Assembly (NCBI RefSeq): GCF_009604425.1
Contig: NZ_WEGI01000007.1
Location: 124,001 to 188,000, forward strand
DNA: 64,000 nt
Source of the DNA: Nocardia aurantia
GTDB taxonomy: Bacteria > Actinomycetota > Actinomycetes > Mycobacteriales > Mycobacteriaceae
Direction: 5' to 3'
In this document: positions 23,979 to 32,274 of the stretch, piece after piece
Layout: every line of letters begins with the position of its first letter
Position numbering within the stretch: position 1 is the first letter of the stretch
Notes under the pieces: model-generated
Databases searched by the model: none
The model's input: the letters and a program-made list of their open reading frames with translations, nothing else
Told to the model about the DNA's origin: nothing
Program-made: the position numbers and the translations under genes

Positions 23979-25265
23979 CTACCCGGTCGCGGTGGCGGCC
24001 GGGTCGCGGCGCTCGAAGTGCGCGTTCACGTATTCGATCGCTTTCCCGTGCAGGTGCCGCAGCAGGATCTCCTGGTCGTTGAGCGGGAATTCGGTGATCA
24101 CGCGGGAGGCGAGCATGGATTGGGTGGCCTCGAGGGTGTTGCAGTCCTGGAGCCCGAACTCCTTGAAGGTCAGCGCCGCCAGCTCTTGGCGCAGCCGGTC
24201 GGTGGCGGTCCTCGCGGGCGCGAAATACAAAGTGCCCTCGAAGATGTGGCTGTCGGGGCCGGTGGGCCAGTAGTGGTAGGTCAGGTACCAGCCCGGCGCC
24301 CACACCACGATCATGAAGTTCGGGAAGAAGATATAGGAGTCCAGGCCCCACGCCGGGTGTTTCGCGGGGTTCAGTCCCGGCGGCAGATTGTCCAGGGCGG
24401 GGATGTCAGGGCGGTCCCAGGCGCCGAAATTGCCGCTGCGGAGCGCTCTTTCGATCGGCTTGACCATGCTCGGGTCCTTCGGCGGGGCCATGCCGCCCCA
24501 CGAGGAGACCATGCCGTGCGGGCCGTCGAGCCGATAGTGCAGCGCCTCGAAGCCGAAGCCCTGTAGTTTCGACGATTCGCCGGCGACGTACTGCTTCGCG
24601 TGCAGGATCGGCGCGTGGTAGAACTCGGCGAAGGCGTCGATGTAGAGCTTCCAGTTGCTGCCGACCTCGGCGCGGTACTTGTAGACCTCGGTCATCTCGC
24701 CGAAGGGGTAGCCCTCGAGGCCCGCGGCCAGTTCGCCGAGGTAGTCGCGCAGGGGTGCGGCGTCGTCGTCGAGGTTGACGAAGACGAAGCCCTCCCAGAC
24801 CTCGCAGCGCACGGATTTCAGTCCGTGGGTGCTCTTGTCGAGATCGAAGAACTCCTGTTCCTGCTGGACGAAGGTGAGTTCACCGTCGAGGCCGTACCGC
24901 CAGGCGTGGTATTTGCAGGTGAACTGCCGGCAACTGCCCGACACCTCTTCGCCGGGGTAGTCGTTCCAGACGAGTTTGTTGCCGCGGTGGCGGCAGATGT
25001 TGTAGAAGGCGCGGATCTCGTCGTGTGCGTCGCGCACGATCAGCAGGGAGGCGGCGGCGACGGCCAGTTCGCGGGTGAAGTAGCTGCCCTTGCGCGGAAG
25101 TTGTTCCACCCGGCCGACATTGAGCCAGGTGCGGGCGAAGATCGCGTCCCGCTCGCGCTCGTAGTGCTCGGCGGAGATCGAATCCTCGAACGACATCGGG
25201 CCGGTGCCCAGGTGCGGGTAGTGCTCCGTCCACGACCCCTCCGCGGGCTTCGCGAAATGTGGCAT
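23979..25265 (-). CDS. Rieske aromatic-ring-hydroxylating oxygenase, alpha subunit
   Basis: 428 aa. The Rieske [2Fe-2S] centre is Cys91-x-His93 (ICRHRGN) and Cys117-x2-His120 (CKYHAW). The catalytic mononuclear iron site shows the D-x3-E-x2-H-x4-H pattern, IDAFAEFYHAPILH (Asp210, Glu214, His217, His222). Everything needed for an oxygenase terminal component is present. No beta subunit, ferredoxin or reductase gene is nearby, so electron partners must be elsewhere. The substrate is unknown; steroid, aromatic or choline-type compounds are all possible for this family. It is divergent from a TetR gene. Confidence 0.88.
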   Translation of the reverse strand: MPHFAKPAEGSWTEHYPHLGTGPMSFEDSISAEHYERERDAIFARTWLNVGRVEQLPRKGSYFTRELAVAAASLLIVRDAHDEIRAFYNICRHRGNKLVWNDYPGEEVSGSCRQFTCKYHAWRYGLDGELTFVQQEQEFFDLDKSTHGLKSVRCEVWEGFVFVNLDDDAAPLRDYLGELAAGLEGYPFGEMTEVYKYRAEVGSNWKLYIDAFAEFYHAPILHAKQYVAGESSKLQGFGFEALHYRLDGPHGMVSSWGGMAPPKDPSMVKPIERALRSGNFGAWDRPDIPALDNLPPGLNPAKHPAWGLDSYIFFPNFMIVVWAPGWYLTYHYWPTGPDSHIFEGTLYFAPARTATDRLRQELAALTFKEFGLQDCNTLEATQSMLASRVITEFPLNDQEILLRHLHGKAIEYVNAHFERRDPAATATG

Positions 25266-25339
25266 CCCGAGTCCTTTCCACTGCCGCCGACCGCTGCGGC
25301 GGGCGCGTCACAACCTCCCGCGACACTAGCCGTTCGGCA

Positions 25340-25350
25340 AGTAAATTACT
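25340..25350. promoter_or_regulatory. Inverted repeat between Rieske oxygenase and TetR genes
   Basis: AGTAA-A-TTACT is a perfect 5-bp inverted repeat with a 1-bp spacer, within the 133-bp divergent region. It lies 75 bp from the oxygenase start and 49 bp from the TetR start. It is a likely operator for the TetR protein, judged by position only. Confidence 0.45.
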
Positions 25351-25398
25351 AGCTGATCGTAAAGTACCGGGCTGCCGGTCGACCAGTAGGATGCGGAC

Positions 25399-25986
25399 AT
25401 GACGACCGCCGCGCGCCCGTCCGCCTGGGACAACGACTCCCGGCAGCGCTTCCTCGACGCCGCCGTGGCGCTGTTCGTCCGGCACAGCTTCGCCGGAACC
25501 TCGCTGCAGATGGTCGCCGACGAGCTCGGCGTCACGAAGGCGGCCGTCTACTACCATTTCCGGACCCGGGACCAGTTGCTGGTCGCGGTGATGGAGCCGA
25601 TGCTGACGCGGTTGCGGGAGGTGATCCGGGCCGCCGAACAGCAGCGCACGCCGCGCGCTCGCGCGGAGTCGATGCTGGCCGGTTACGCGGCGCTGGTGGC
25701 GGCGAGCCGCTCGACGTCGTCGGTGCTGACCACCGATCCCAGTGTGATTCGGGTGCTGCGGCACCATCCGGAGTGGAGCGAGGTCATCGCGCGGCCGCCG
25801 GTGCTGCTGGCCGGGCCCGATCCGGGGCCGCTGGGGGGCGTGCACGCCACCACGGTGCTGACCGGCCTGGCCGGCGCGGCCTCCGGCGCGCCCGCCGACC
25901 TCGACGACGACACGCTGGCCACCGCGCTGCTCCACACCGGGCGCCGCATCCTGGGCTTGCGCGCGCCCCGGCGCCACTCCGCCTGA
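25399..25986 (+). CDS. TetR family regulator divergent to Rieske oxygenase
   Basis: 195 aa. The helix-turn-helix SFAGTSLQMVADELGVTKAAVYYHF (about 30-54) is a textbook TetR N-domain. The C-terminal part is Ala-rich and helical with no recognised ligand pocket. It starts with the ATG at 25399; upstream sequence is AT-richer and contains the AGTAAATTACT palindrome. It probably represses the divergent oxygenase. Confidence 0.83.
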   Translation: MTTAARPSAWDNDSRQRFLDAAVALFVRHSFAGTSLQMVADELGVTKAAVYYHFRTRDQLLVAVMEPMLTRLREVIRAAEQQRTPRARAESMLAGYAALVAASRSTSSVLTTDPSVIRVLRHHPEWSEVIARPPVLLAGPDPGPLGGVHATTVLTGLAGAASGAPADLDDDTLATALLHTGRRILGLRAPRRHSA

Positions 25987-26044
25987 TCCGCCGACCCGGC
26001 CGCCGGTTCGGCCGGATCGGATGTGGGCCTTGCCATTTCGCGGC

Positions 26045-26136
26045 GGCTACTTCACGACGGGGCGAGCGGCTATTTCACGACGGGGCGAGCGGCTATTTCA
26101 CGACGGGACGAGCGGCTATTTCACCACGGCGCGAGC
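26045..26136. repeat. 23-bp tandem repeat made from the 3' end of the L7/L12 gene
   Basis: A 23-bp unit starting GGCTATTTCACGACGGGGCG is repeated four times, at 26045, 26068, 26091 and 26114. The last copy contains the stop codon and final codons (Val-Lys-stop) of the adjacent L7/L12 gene. The other three therefore look like tandem duplications of the gene's 3' end into the downstream region. Confidence 0.85.
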
Positions 26137-26499
26137 GCCGGCGGCCTCGAGTTTGGCCTTGCCGGCCTCGGCCGCCTCGCGGTCGACGTGTTCCAGGATC
26201 GGTTTCGGGACCGCTTCGACGAGATCCTTGGCCTCCTTGAGGCCGAGGCCGGTGATCATCTCGCGGACCGCCTTGATGACCTGAATCTTCTTGTCCCCGA
26301 AGGATTCCAGGATCAGATCGAATTCGTCCTGTTCCTCCGGGGCGTCCACGGGGGCGGGTGCGGCGAGGGTGGCGGGCACGGCCGCGGCGGCCGCGGTGAC
26401 CCCGAACTGGTCCTCGAACGCCTTGACGAACTCCGAGAGTTCCAGCAGCGTCATATCTTTGAAGACATCGAGCAGTTCCTCGATGGACATCTTGGCCAT
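26116..26499 (-). CDS. rplL: Ribosomal protein L7/L12 (orphan copy)
   Basis: 127 aa. An N-terminal dimerisation domain (MSIEELLDVFKDMTLLELSE) is followed by the Ala/Pro hinge. The C-terminal factor-binding domain has KKIQVIKAVREMITGLGLKEA and ends KAKLEAAGARAVVK, all typical of bacterial L7/L12. Rather than lying after rplJ, it stands alone between a TetR gene and an Lrp gene, so it is probably a second copy. The domain that recruits translation factors seems intact. The ATG follows AAGGGGAC; a longer frame upstream is not supported. Its 3' end is part of a 23-bp repeat. Confidence 0.9.
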   Translation of the reverse strand: MAKMSIEELLDVFKDMTLLELSEFVKAFEDQFGVTAAAAAVPATLAAPAPVDAPEEQDEFDLILESFGDKKIQVIKAVREMITGLGLKEAKDLVEAVPKPILEHVDREAAEAGKAKLEAAGARAVVK

Positions 26500-26566
26500 G
26501 GTGTCCCCTTGCGCAACCGACCAGGCGATATCTCCATGATAGGGATTGCCTCGGCAGCACGGGGTT

Positions 26567-27604
26567 TCAATTCTGTGTCCGAATGCTCGTGCTGCCGAGG
26601 GATTCCGGGCGTGGCGGGATGTCACGGACGGCGCGGCCCTCGCCGTCGAGCAACCGGCCCAGTTGTTTCACCGTCCGCAGGCTGATCGCCCGGTCGGTCA
26701 CCACCAGGCCCGGCGCGTGTTCGGCGAGTTCGGCCTCGAGGACCGGCAGGGCGGACAGGGCCGGTAGCCAGGCCATCAGCAGCAGATTGTCGGGCCCGGT
26801 CAGCGCGCAGCACAGCCGGACCTGCGGCAGCGCGGCGAGGGCGGGCCCTGCGGTGGCGAGGTGCGCGGCGGGGACGATCGCGCGGACGATCGCGGTGATC
26901 GGGGTGCCGGTGATCGGCTGGGCGACGTCGCAGCGCAGCCGTAGTTGCCGGGAGGCCAGCAGCCGGGTGACCCGGCGGCGCGCGGTGGCGTCGCTGATGC
27001 CGGCGCGTTCGGCCAGCTCGGTGAAGGGCATCCGGCCGTCCTGGTGCAGTAGCCGGTAGAGCCGTTCGTCGGTGCCGTCGATGCGCAGCGGCCGGGGTGG
27101 CGCGGCGGTGGCGCCGGCCCGCAGCAGGCGTTGTTGTGCCGGTTCGAGGCTGTGCAGTCGCCAGCGGGTAGCTTCGCCGTAGCCGACGGTCCGCAGTTCG
27201 CAGCGGTACCCGCGCACACCGGGCAGCGGTTCGAGCACGGTGTGCAGGTACTGCGACACGGCGGCGGGGTTCGGCTGGACGAGCACCGCCAGCAGGGCGT
27301 GGCCGCCGCTGCGGTGGTACAGGTAGAGGATCGGGTCTAGTTCGGCCAGCGCCGCGGTGACGGCGTCGAGTTCGCCGGGCGCGCAGTCGATGTCGACGTA
27401 GGCGAGGCAGAATTCGGGGTGCCGGGCCGGGCCGACGACACAGGTCACCCACGCCAGCCCGGCGGCGGTGAGACGGTGCCAGCGCCGGGCGGCGGTGACG
27501 GCGTCGATATCCAGCGCGGTCGCCACCTGCGACCAGGGGGCGCGCGGGCTGAGCTGGAGAGCGTTGATCAGAGCGAGGTCGAGCTCGTCGACGGAATCGT
27601 GCAC
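26567..27604 (-). CDS. Lrp/AsnC family regulator (tandem double module)
   Basis: 345 aa. This is twice the usual Lrp length: two helix-turn-helix units (about residues 5-55 and 178-225; the second reads FTELAERAGISDATARRRV) and two RAM-like ligand domains. The GTG start has a strong AAAGGAGG site. It is divergent from the PLP decarboxylase gene (80 bp between starts), so it probably senses an amino acid and controls that gene. Such double Lrp proteins are known in actinobacteria; the ligand here is unknown. Confidence 0.85.
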   Translation of the reverse strand: MHDSVDELDLALINALQLSPRAPWSQVATALDIDAVTAARRWHRLTAAGLAWVTCVVGPARHPEFCLAYVDIDCAPGELDAVTAALAELDPILYLYHRSGGHALLAVLVQPNPAAVSQYLHTVLEPLPGVRGYRCELRTVGYGEATRWRLHSLEPAQQRLLRAGATAAPPRPLRIDGTDERLYRLLHQDGRMPFTELAERAGISDATARRRVTRLLASRQLRLRCDVAQPITGTPITAIVRAIVPAAHLATAGPALAALPQVRLCCALTGPDNLLLMAWLPALSALPVLEAELAEHAPGLVVTDRAISLRTVKQLGRLLDGEGRAVRDIPPRPESLGSTSIRTQN

Positions 27605-27684
27605 GGGTGCCTCCTTTCGCGGGTGCCGGTGACGGTATCAGGCGATCCGGGCGGGAAATGCCGAGGTGGCGGCACTGTGCCGGT

Positions 27685-29001
27685 ATGACGATGGCACGAG
27701 GATTCGATCCGGTGGTGCGTTCGGCGGTCCGGTCGGGCCTGGTCGGCGCCGGTAGTCCGGTAACCGGTTTCATCGATGTGGACGGCATCCTCGAGTCGGT
27801 GCGGGATTTGACGGCCGCGTTCGACGGTGTGCCGGTGCTGCACACCTTCGCGGTGAAGGCGGCGGCGCTGGTCCCGGTCCTGCGGCTGCTGGCCGACGCG
27901 GGCCTCGGTTGTGAGGTCGCCAGTCCCGGCGAGTACGCGCAGGCGCTGGCGGCGGGGGTGCCGCCGGAGCGGATCGTGTACGACTCCCCGGCGAAGACCC
28001 GCGCCGAGCTGGCCACGGCGTTGACCGCCGGCGCGGCGGTCAACGCCGACAATCTCGACGAACTCGAGCGCATCGACGCGCTGCTGCCGGCCGCCCCGCC
28101 GGCGGTGGGTCTGCGGATCAATCCGCAGGTCGGCTCGGGGGCGATCGCGGCGATGAGCACCGCCGGACGGGCCTCGAAGTTCGGGGTGCCGCTGCGGGAA
28201 CAGCGGGAACGGATCATCGCCGCGTGCCTGGCCCGTCCGGCACTGACGCGGCTGCATGTGCACGTCGGGTCCCAGGGCTGCCCGCTGGAGTTGATGGCCG
28301 ACGGCGTCGCGGCGGTGTACGAGCTGGCCGAGCGGATCAACGCCGCGGCGGGATATCAGCAGATCACCGGTGTGGACATCGGGGGCGGACTGCCGGTGAA
28401 CTTCACCGGTGACGAGGTGACCCCCACCTACGCCGACTACGCGCGGTTGCTGCGCCGGCGGGTGCCGGGGCTGTTCGACGGCCGGTACACGCTGATCACC
28501 GAGTTCGGCAGGTCGCTGCTGGCGAAGAACGGGTTCGTGGCCGCGCTGGTGGAATACACGAAACAGGCCGGCGATCGGCGGATCGCGATCACCCACGCGG
28601 GTGCGCAGGTGGCGACCCGCACGGTGTTCATGCCGCAGTCGTGGCCGCTGCGGCTGGGCGCGTTCACCGCCGCCGGTGACCGCAAGTCCGGTCCGGCGCT
28701 GCGGCAGGATGTGGCGGGCCCGTGCTGTTTCGCCGGCGATATGGTCGCGCTCGATCATCCGCTGCCGGAGCTGACGGCCGGTGATGTGGTGGCGCTGTAC
28801 GACACCGGGGCCTACTACTTCTCCACACCGTGGTCGTACAACAGCCTGCCGCGCACCGCGGTGTACGGCTTCGCGCGGCGCGACGGCGAGGTGCGGTTCA
28901 CCACGATCCGGGCGCAGCAGTCGATCGCGGAGATCGTCGCCGAGAGCGGTGGCGCGCAGGCGGACGCCCTACTGGCGCTGTGCCCGGTGCGGCAACGGTG
29001 A
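27685..29001 (+). CDS. PLP-dependent decarboxylase, DapDC/ODC fold (Y4yA-like)
   Basis: 438 aa, an alanine-racemase-fold group IV decarboxylase. The PLP lysine is in HTFAVKAAALVPVLR (Lys58), CEVASPGEY follows, the phosphate loop is VDIGGGLPV, and the second active-site segment GPCCFAGDMVALDHPLP contains the Cys/Asp of the partner-subunit active site. It differs enough from lysA to suggest another substrate, as in the Y4yA-type proteins. Two ATG codons (27685 and 27691) are possible and no clear ribosome site is present, so a short leader or leaderless message is possible. It is divergent from a double Lrp regulator and followed by a D-aminoacylase-like gene. Confidence 0.78.
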   Translation: MTMARGFDPVVRSAVRSGLVGAGSPVTGFIDVDGILESVRDLTAAFDGVPVLHTFAVKAAALVPVLRLLADAGLGCEVASPGEYAQALAAGVPPERIVYDSPAKTRAELATALTAGAAVNADNLDELERIDALLPAAPPAVGLRINPQVGSGAIAAMSTAGRASKFGVPLREQRERIIAACLARPALTRLHVHVGSQGCPLELMADGVAAVYELAERINAAAGYQQITGVDIGGGLPVNFTGDEVTPTYADYARLLRRRVPGLFDGRYTLITEFGRSLLAKNGFVAALVEYTKQAGDRRIAITHAGAQVATRTVFMPQSWPLRLGAFTAAGDRKSGPALRQDVAGPCCFAGDMVALDHPLPELTAGDVVALYDTGAYYFSTPWSYNSLPRTAVYGFARRDGEVRFTTIRAQQSIAEIVAESGGAQADALLALCPVRQR

Positions 29002-29010
29002 GCTGCCCCA

Positions 29011-29100
29011 GCACGGCACGGCACGGCACGGCACGGCACGGCACGGCACGGCACGGCACGGCACGGCACGGCACGGCACGGCACGGCACGGCACGGCACG
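29011..29100. repeat. Pentanucleotide microsatellite (GCACG)18
   Basis: Eighteen perfect copies of GCACG, starting 9 bp after the stop codon of the PLP decarboxylase and ending 235 bp before the next start codon. No gene is seen in the rest of the 334-bp gap. The unit length is not a multiple of three, so long antisense frames through it are meaningless. Confidence 0.97.
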
Positions 29101-29335
29101 GATAGCATGCGCCACAACATGTTTCGTTGCACGTGCCGCATCGGCGCGCCCGGGCGGTGACATCCGTGCCCGCCGGGGCCGCAGGAACACGCCCGGTGAT
29201 ACGACGGCGCCGCATCCGGGCAGGCTGCGGCAGCATGAGGCGGTGGCTGTCCGGCGTCCCGGCCGCCGGTCTCGTGATGCCGTGGTGACCGATCGTCCCG
29301 GTGCTGCTGCCGGGACATTCCGGAAAGGGAGGACC

Positions 29336-30871
29336 ATGTTGGATCTGCTGTTGCGCGGCGGGACGGTCGTCGATGGGACCGGCGCCGCGCCGGTGCTCGC
29401 CGATCTCGGGATCGACGGGGATCGGATCGTGCCGGTCGGTGCGGGCGAGACGGCGCGGGAGGTGGTCGACTGCGCCGGGATGGTGCTCGCGCCGGGATTC
29501 GTCGATCTGCATTCGCACGCGGATTTCACGATTCGCTGGTTCCCGGCGGCGCAGTCGTGCCTGCGGCAGGGGGTGACCACGATCGTCACCGGGAACTGTG
29601 GCACCTCACCGTTTCCGGTGGTGGCGAGCGACGGGGGCGGGCAGTGGCCGAGTTTCGCCGCGTTCGCGGACGCGGTGGACGGCAATCGGCCCGGGGTGAA
29701 CGTGGCGGCGATGGTCGGGCACGCGGCGTTGCGGTCGTCGGTGGCGGGTAGTGCGCGGCGCGCGCTGACCGAGGCGGAGCTGGTGCGGATGTGCGATCTG
29801 CTGCGGGAGTGCGCCGCCGCGGGTGTCTTCGGGGTGTCGAGCGGATTGATCTATGCGCCGGGCTCTTTCGCGTCGGCGGACGAGATCGTCGCGGTGGCTA
29901 CGGCCGCGGCCGAGGCGGGCCTGCTGTACACCACCCATATGCGCGACGAGGGCGATCGGCTGCTGGAAGCGGTCGACGAGGCGCTGGACACCGCGCGCCG
30001 CAGTGGCGTGCGGTTGCAGATCTCGCATCTGAAGGCGATGGGACCGGCCAATCACGGCAAGGTGCGAGAAGCGTTGCGGCGCATCCACTCCGCGCGGGGC
30101 GACGGTATCGATGTGGCGTGCGATGTGTATCCGTACACCGCGTCGTCGACGAAACTCAGTTCGCGACTGCCCGATTGGGCGCTCGACGGTGGACCGGCGG
30201 CGCTGGTGGACCGGCTGCGCGATCCGGCGACCGCGGCCCGCATCGAGGCGGAGGTCGCGGCCCGGGTGGGTCGCACGCTGTTGCCGGCGGGCACGGTGAT
30301 CGCGGCGCTGCCGGCCGGTCCGTTCAGCCGATGGGTGGGCGCCTCGCTCGCCGATGTCGCCGCGGCGGAGGGGCGCACCCCGGAGCAGACGGTGTGCGAT
30401 CTGCTGCGCGAGCACGACGCCGACGTGTGGATCGTCAATCACGCGATGGCCGCCGACGATGTGGACACCGTGGTGCGGGACGAGCTGAGCGCGATCGCCA
30501 GCGACGGCTGGGTGCTCGACACCTCCGGCGGCGGGCATCCGCATCCCCGCAACTTCGGTACCTTCGCCCGCGCGGTGGCCGAGTATCAGCGCACCCGGCA
30601 CGTGGTGGGGCTGGCGGAGGTGGTGCGGAAGATGACGTCGCTGCCCGCGTCGCGCATCGGGCTCACCGACCGCGGGGTGCTCGGCCCGGGCCGGGTCGCC
30701 GACATCACGGTGTTCGATCCGCAGACGTTCGCGGACACGGCGACCTATGCGCGACCGCTGTCGTACGCGACCGGCGTCGTGCACGTCCTCGTCGGCGGCC
30801 GGTTCGCGGTCCGCGACGGCGAGTTGTCGGCGGATCGGCACGGTACCGTGTTGCGGCACACCGTCTCCTGA
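29336..30871 (+). CDS. D-aminoacylase-like amidohydrolase (N-acyl-D-amino-acid deacylase)
   Basis: 511 aa, urease-superfamily TIM-barrel amidohydrolase. It has the metal motif GFVDLHSHADF (His59, His61), the Cys of TGNCGTSPF (Cys88), which is the bridging cysteine of D-aminoacylases, and later TTHMRDEGDRL and ISHLKAMG. The C-terminal GxGRVADITVFDP strand is typical. It should hydrolyse N-acyl-D-amino acids or a related amide. The ATG follows GGGAGGA. Its position after a PLP enzyme and an Lrp-type regulator suggests a D-amino acid salvage function, by context only. Confidence 0.85.
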   Translation: MLDLLLRGGTVVDGTGAAPVLADLGIDGDRIVPVGAGETAREVVDCAGMVLAPGFVDLHSHADFTIRWFPAAQSCLRQGVTTIVTGNCGTSPFPVVASDGGGQWPSFAAFADAVDGNRPGVNVAAMVGHAALRSSVAGSARRALTEAELVRMCDLLRECAAAGVFGVSSGLIYAPGSFASADEIVAVATAAAEAGLLYTTHMRDEGDRLLEAVDEALDTARRSGVRLQISHLKAMGPANHGKVREALRRIHSARGDGIDVACDVYPYTASSTKLSSRLPDWALDGGPAALVDRLRDPATAARIEAEVAARVGRTLLPAGTVIAALPAGPFSRWVGASLADVAAAEGRTPEQTVCDLLREHDADVWIVNHAMAADDVDTVVRDELSAIASDGWVLDTSGGGHPHPRNFGTFARAVAEYQRTRHVVGLAEVVRKMTSLPASRIGLTDRGVLGPGRVADITVFDPQTFADTATYARPLSYATGVVHVLVGGRFAVRDGELSADRHGTVLRHTVS

Positions 30872-31008
30872 CCGCCGGTCGAGCGCCGGGACTGCCGGCG
30901 GACCGCCGGGCCCCGGCACACGATCCGGCCGACGTCGCGTTCCTTGCTGGAGAGCGACGCCGCGTGCGGTGCAGATCCCCCGTCAGCGCGGGGGATGCGC
31001 GGCATGGT

Positions 31009-31794
31009 TCACGGGGCGCGGCGCAGCTGGGCGAGGGCGCGGACGTCGCGGTCGACGGCGAACCAGATGGTGAGGCCGTCGCGGCCGCGATCGGTGTAGA
31101 TGTCGACGTGTTCGCCGGGGCGCACGGCTTTGTGGCATTCGAGGATGTAGCGGTGCGGGCGGGCGGTGACATCGCCCGCGTCGGTGAGGTATTCGTACAC
31201 CCCGGCCCAGTAAGTCGTGGCCGCGAGCTGGCCGAAATGGTCGAAGTCGCTGCGCCGCAACGGGAATCGGTCACCCATGCTGGCCGGCAGCGGAGCTCGC
31301 AGCCACGGCCGCCACGACAGCGGCTCCGGCGCGGCGGTGGTGGCCATGAGTTGCAGGTAGCGGTCGGAGATGCGAGCGGGGTTGCGGGTGTCGGGGTTGA
31401 GGTGCACCCAGAAACCCTCGGTCTCGATCAGGCCGCCGCGGTCGGTGTCCAGGCGCAGCCGCATCGCCGACCACATCGACGCCAGGCCGGAACACCAGCG
31501 GCGCAGCCGTAACTCGGCGGGGTAGGCGATCGGCTCGATCACGTCGACCACGGTGCGCCGGACCGTCCAGTGCGGGTTCCCGGCGAGCAGGTGTGTGGCG
31601 GCGAGGTGTTCGATGCCGGTCTCGTGGATGTGGCGGGCGATGCCGTCGGGGCGCAGGCAGTCGTCGCCGTCGAGGTCGGTGGGTGTCAGGCGCAGGGTGC
31701 GGTCGAAGATGTGGCCGGCCTCGGGCAGCGGCGGCAGCGGCCGGTCCATCGCGGGTTGCGATGCGTGGGGGACGCGGGCGAACGGACTCGTCAT
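31009..31794 (-). CDS. Acyl-ACP thioesterase (FatA/FatB family)
   Basis: 261 aa, two hotdog halves. It shows LRLTPTDLDGDDCLRPDGIARHIHETGIEHL in the first half and DFDHFGQLAATTYWAGVYEYL in the second, where Asp-Phe-Asp-His-x-Gly/Asn-x2 corresponds to the family's catalytic DxNxHxxN-like segment. Mycobacteria have a protein of this type of similar length. It would release free fatty acids from acyl carrier protein or CoA. The start ATG has GAGGTG upstream. It stands alone between the D-aminoacylase gene (converging) and the CrcB pair (same strand). Confidence 0.72.
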   Translation of the reverse strand: MTSPFARVPHASQPAMDRPLPPLPEAGHIFDRTLRLTPTDLDGDDCLRPDGIARHIHETGIEHLAATHLLAGNPHWTVRRTVVDVIEPIAYPAELRLRRWCSGLASMWSAMRLRLDTDRGGLIETEGFWVHLNPDTRNPARISDRYLQLMATTAAPEPLSWRPWLRAPLPASMGDRFPLRRSDFDHFGQLAATTYWAGVYEYLTDAGDVTARPHRYILECHKAVRPGEHVDIYTDRGRDGLTIWFAVDRDVRALAQLRRAP

Positions 31795-31911
31795 CGGCAC
31801 ACCTCGTGGTCCTCGAGCGATCGGCATGCGCGGCGAGGCCGTCGGCTGCCGCCCGCCACCGACAGTGGTTCCGAGGGTAGTGCAGGATCGACGCCGGTGG
31901 GGGCGGCCCGG

Positions 31912-32274
31912 TCAGCCGGTGACGGCCGCGGCGGCGGCGTAGCCGGCCAGCGCGGCGCCGAGACCGGCGACGATGCTCACGGCGACGTTCAGCACCGCGT
32001 AGCAGCGGGCGCGTTGTTCCAGCAACCGGACCGTTTCGTAGCCGAAGGTGCTGTAGGTGGTCAGCGCGCCGCAGAATCCGGTGCCGAGCAGGGCCAGTTC
32101 GGGCCGGCCCGCGGTGGCGCCGGTGAGCGCGCCGAGGATCAGGCAGCCGATCACGTTGACGGTGAGGGTGCCCCACGGGAACACGCTGTCGTGGCGGGCT
32201 TGCACGGCCCGGTCGGTGAGGTAGCGCGCGGGTGCGCCGAGCATGGCGCCGAGCACGACGAGGACGACTGTCAC
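31912..32274 (-). CDS. crcB: Fluoride channel CrcB/Fluc, second subunit
   Basis: 120 aa, four transmembrane helices. The motifs PWGTLTVNVIGCLILG and FCGALTTYSTFGYET are diagnostic of the CrcB fluoride channel. The GTG start overlaps the stop of the upstream crcB gene by 4 bp (GTGA), so the two are translationally coupled and probably form a hetero-dimeric channel with antiparallel subunits. It exports fluoride and protects from its toxicity. Confidence 0.92.
   Translation of the reverse strand: MTVVLVVLGAMLGAPARYLTDRAVQARHDSVFPWGTLTVNVIGCLILGALTGATAGRPELALLGTGFCGALTTYSTFGYETVRLLEQRARCYAVLNVAVSIVAGLGAALAGYAAAAAVTG

Noticed and set aside
26503..26625. A 42-residue N-terminal extension of the L7/L12 protein
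   Set aside because: L7/L12 proteins start at the MxKMS-type sequence, and AAGGGGAC is correctly placed before the ATG at 26499.
28969..29685. Long minus-strand reading frames through the (GCACG)18 tract
   Set aside because: Repeats without stops create open frames in all phases. The predicted proteins are Ala-Val-Pro-Cys-Arg repeats with no start signal or homology.
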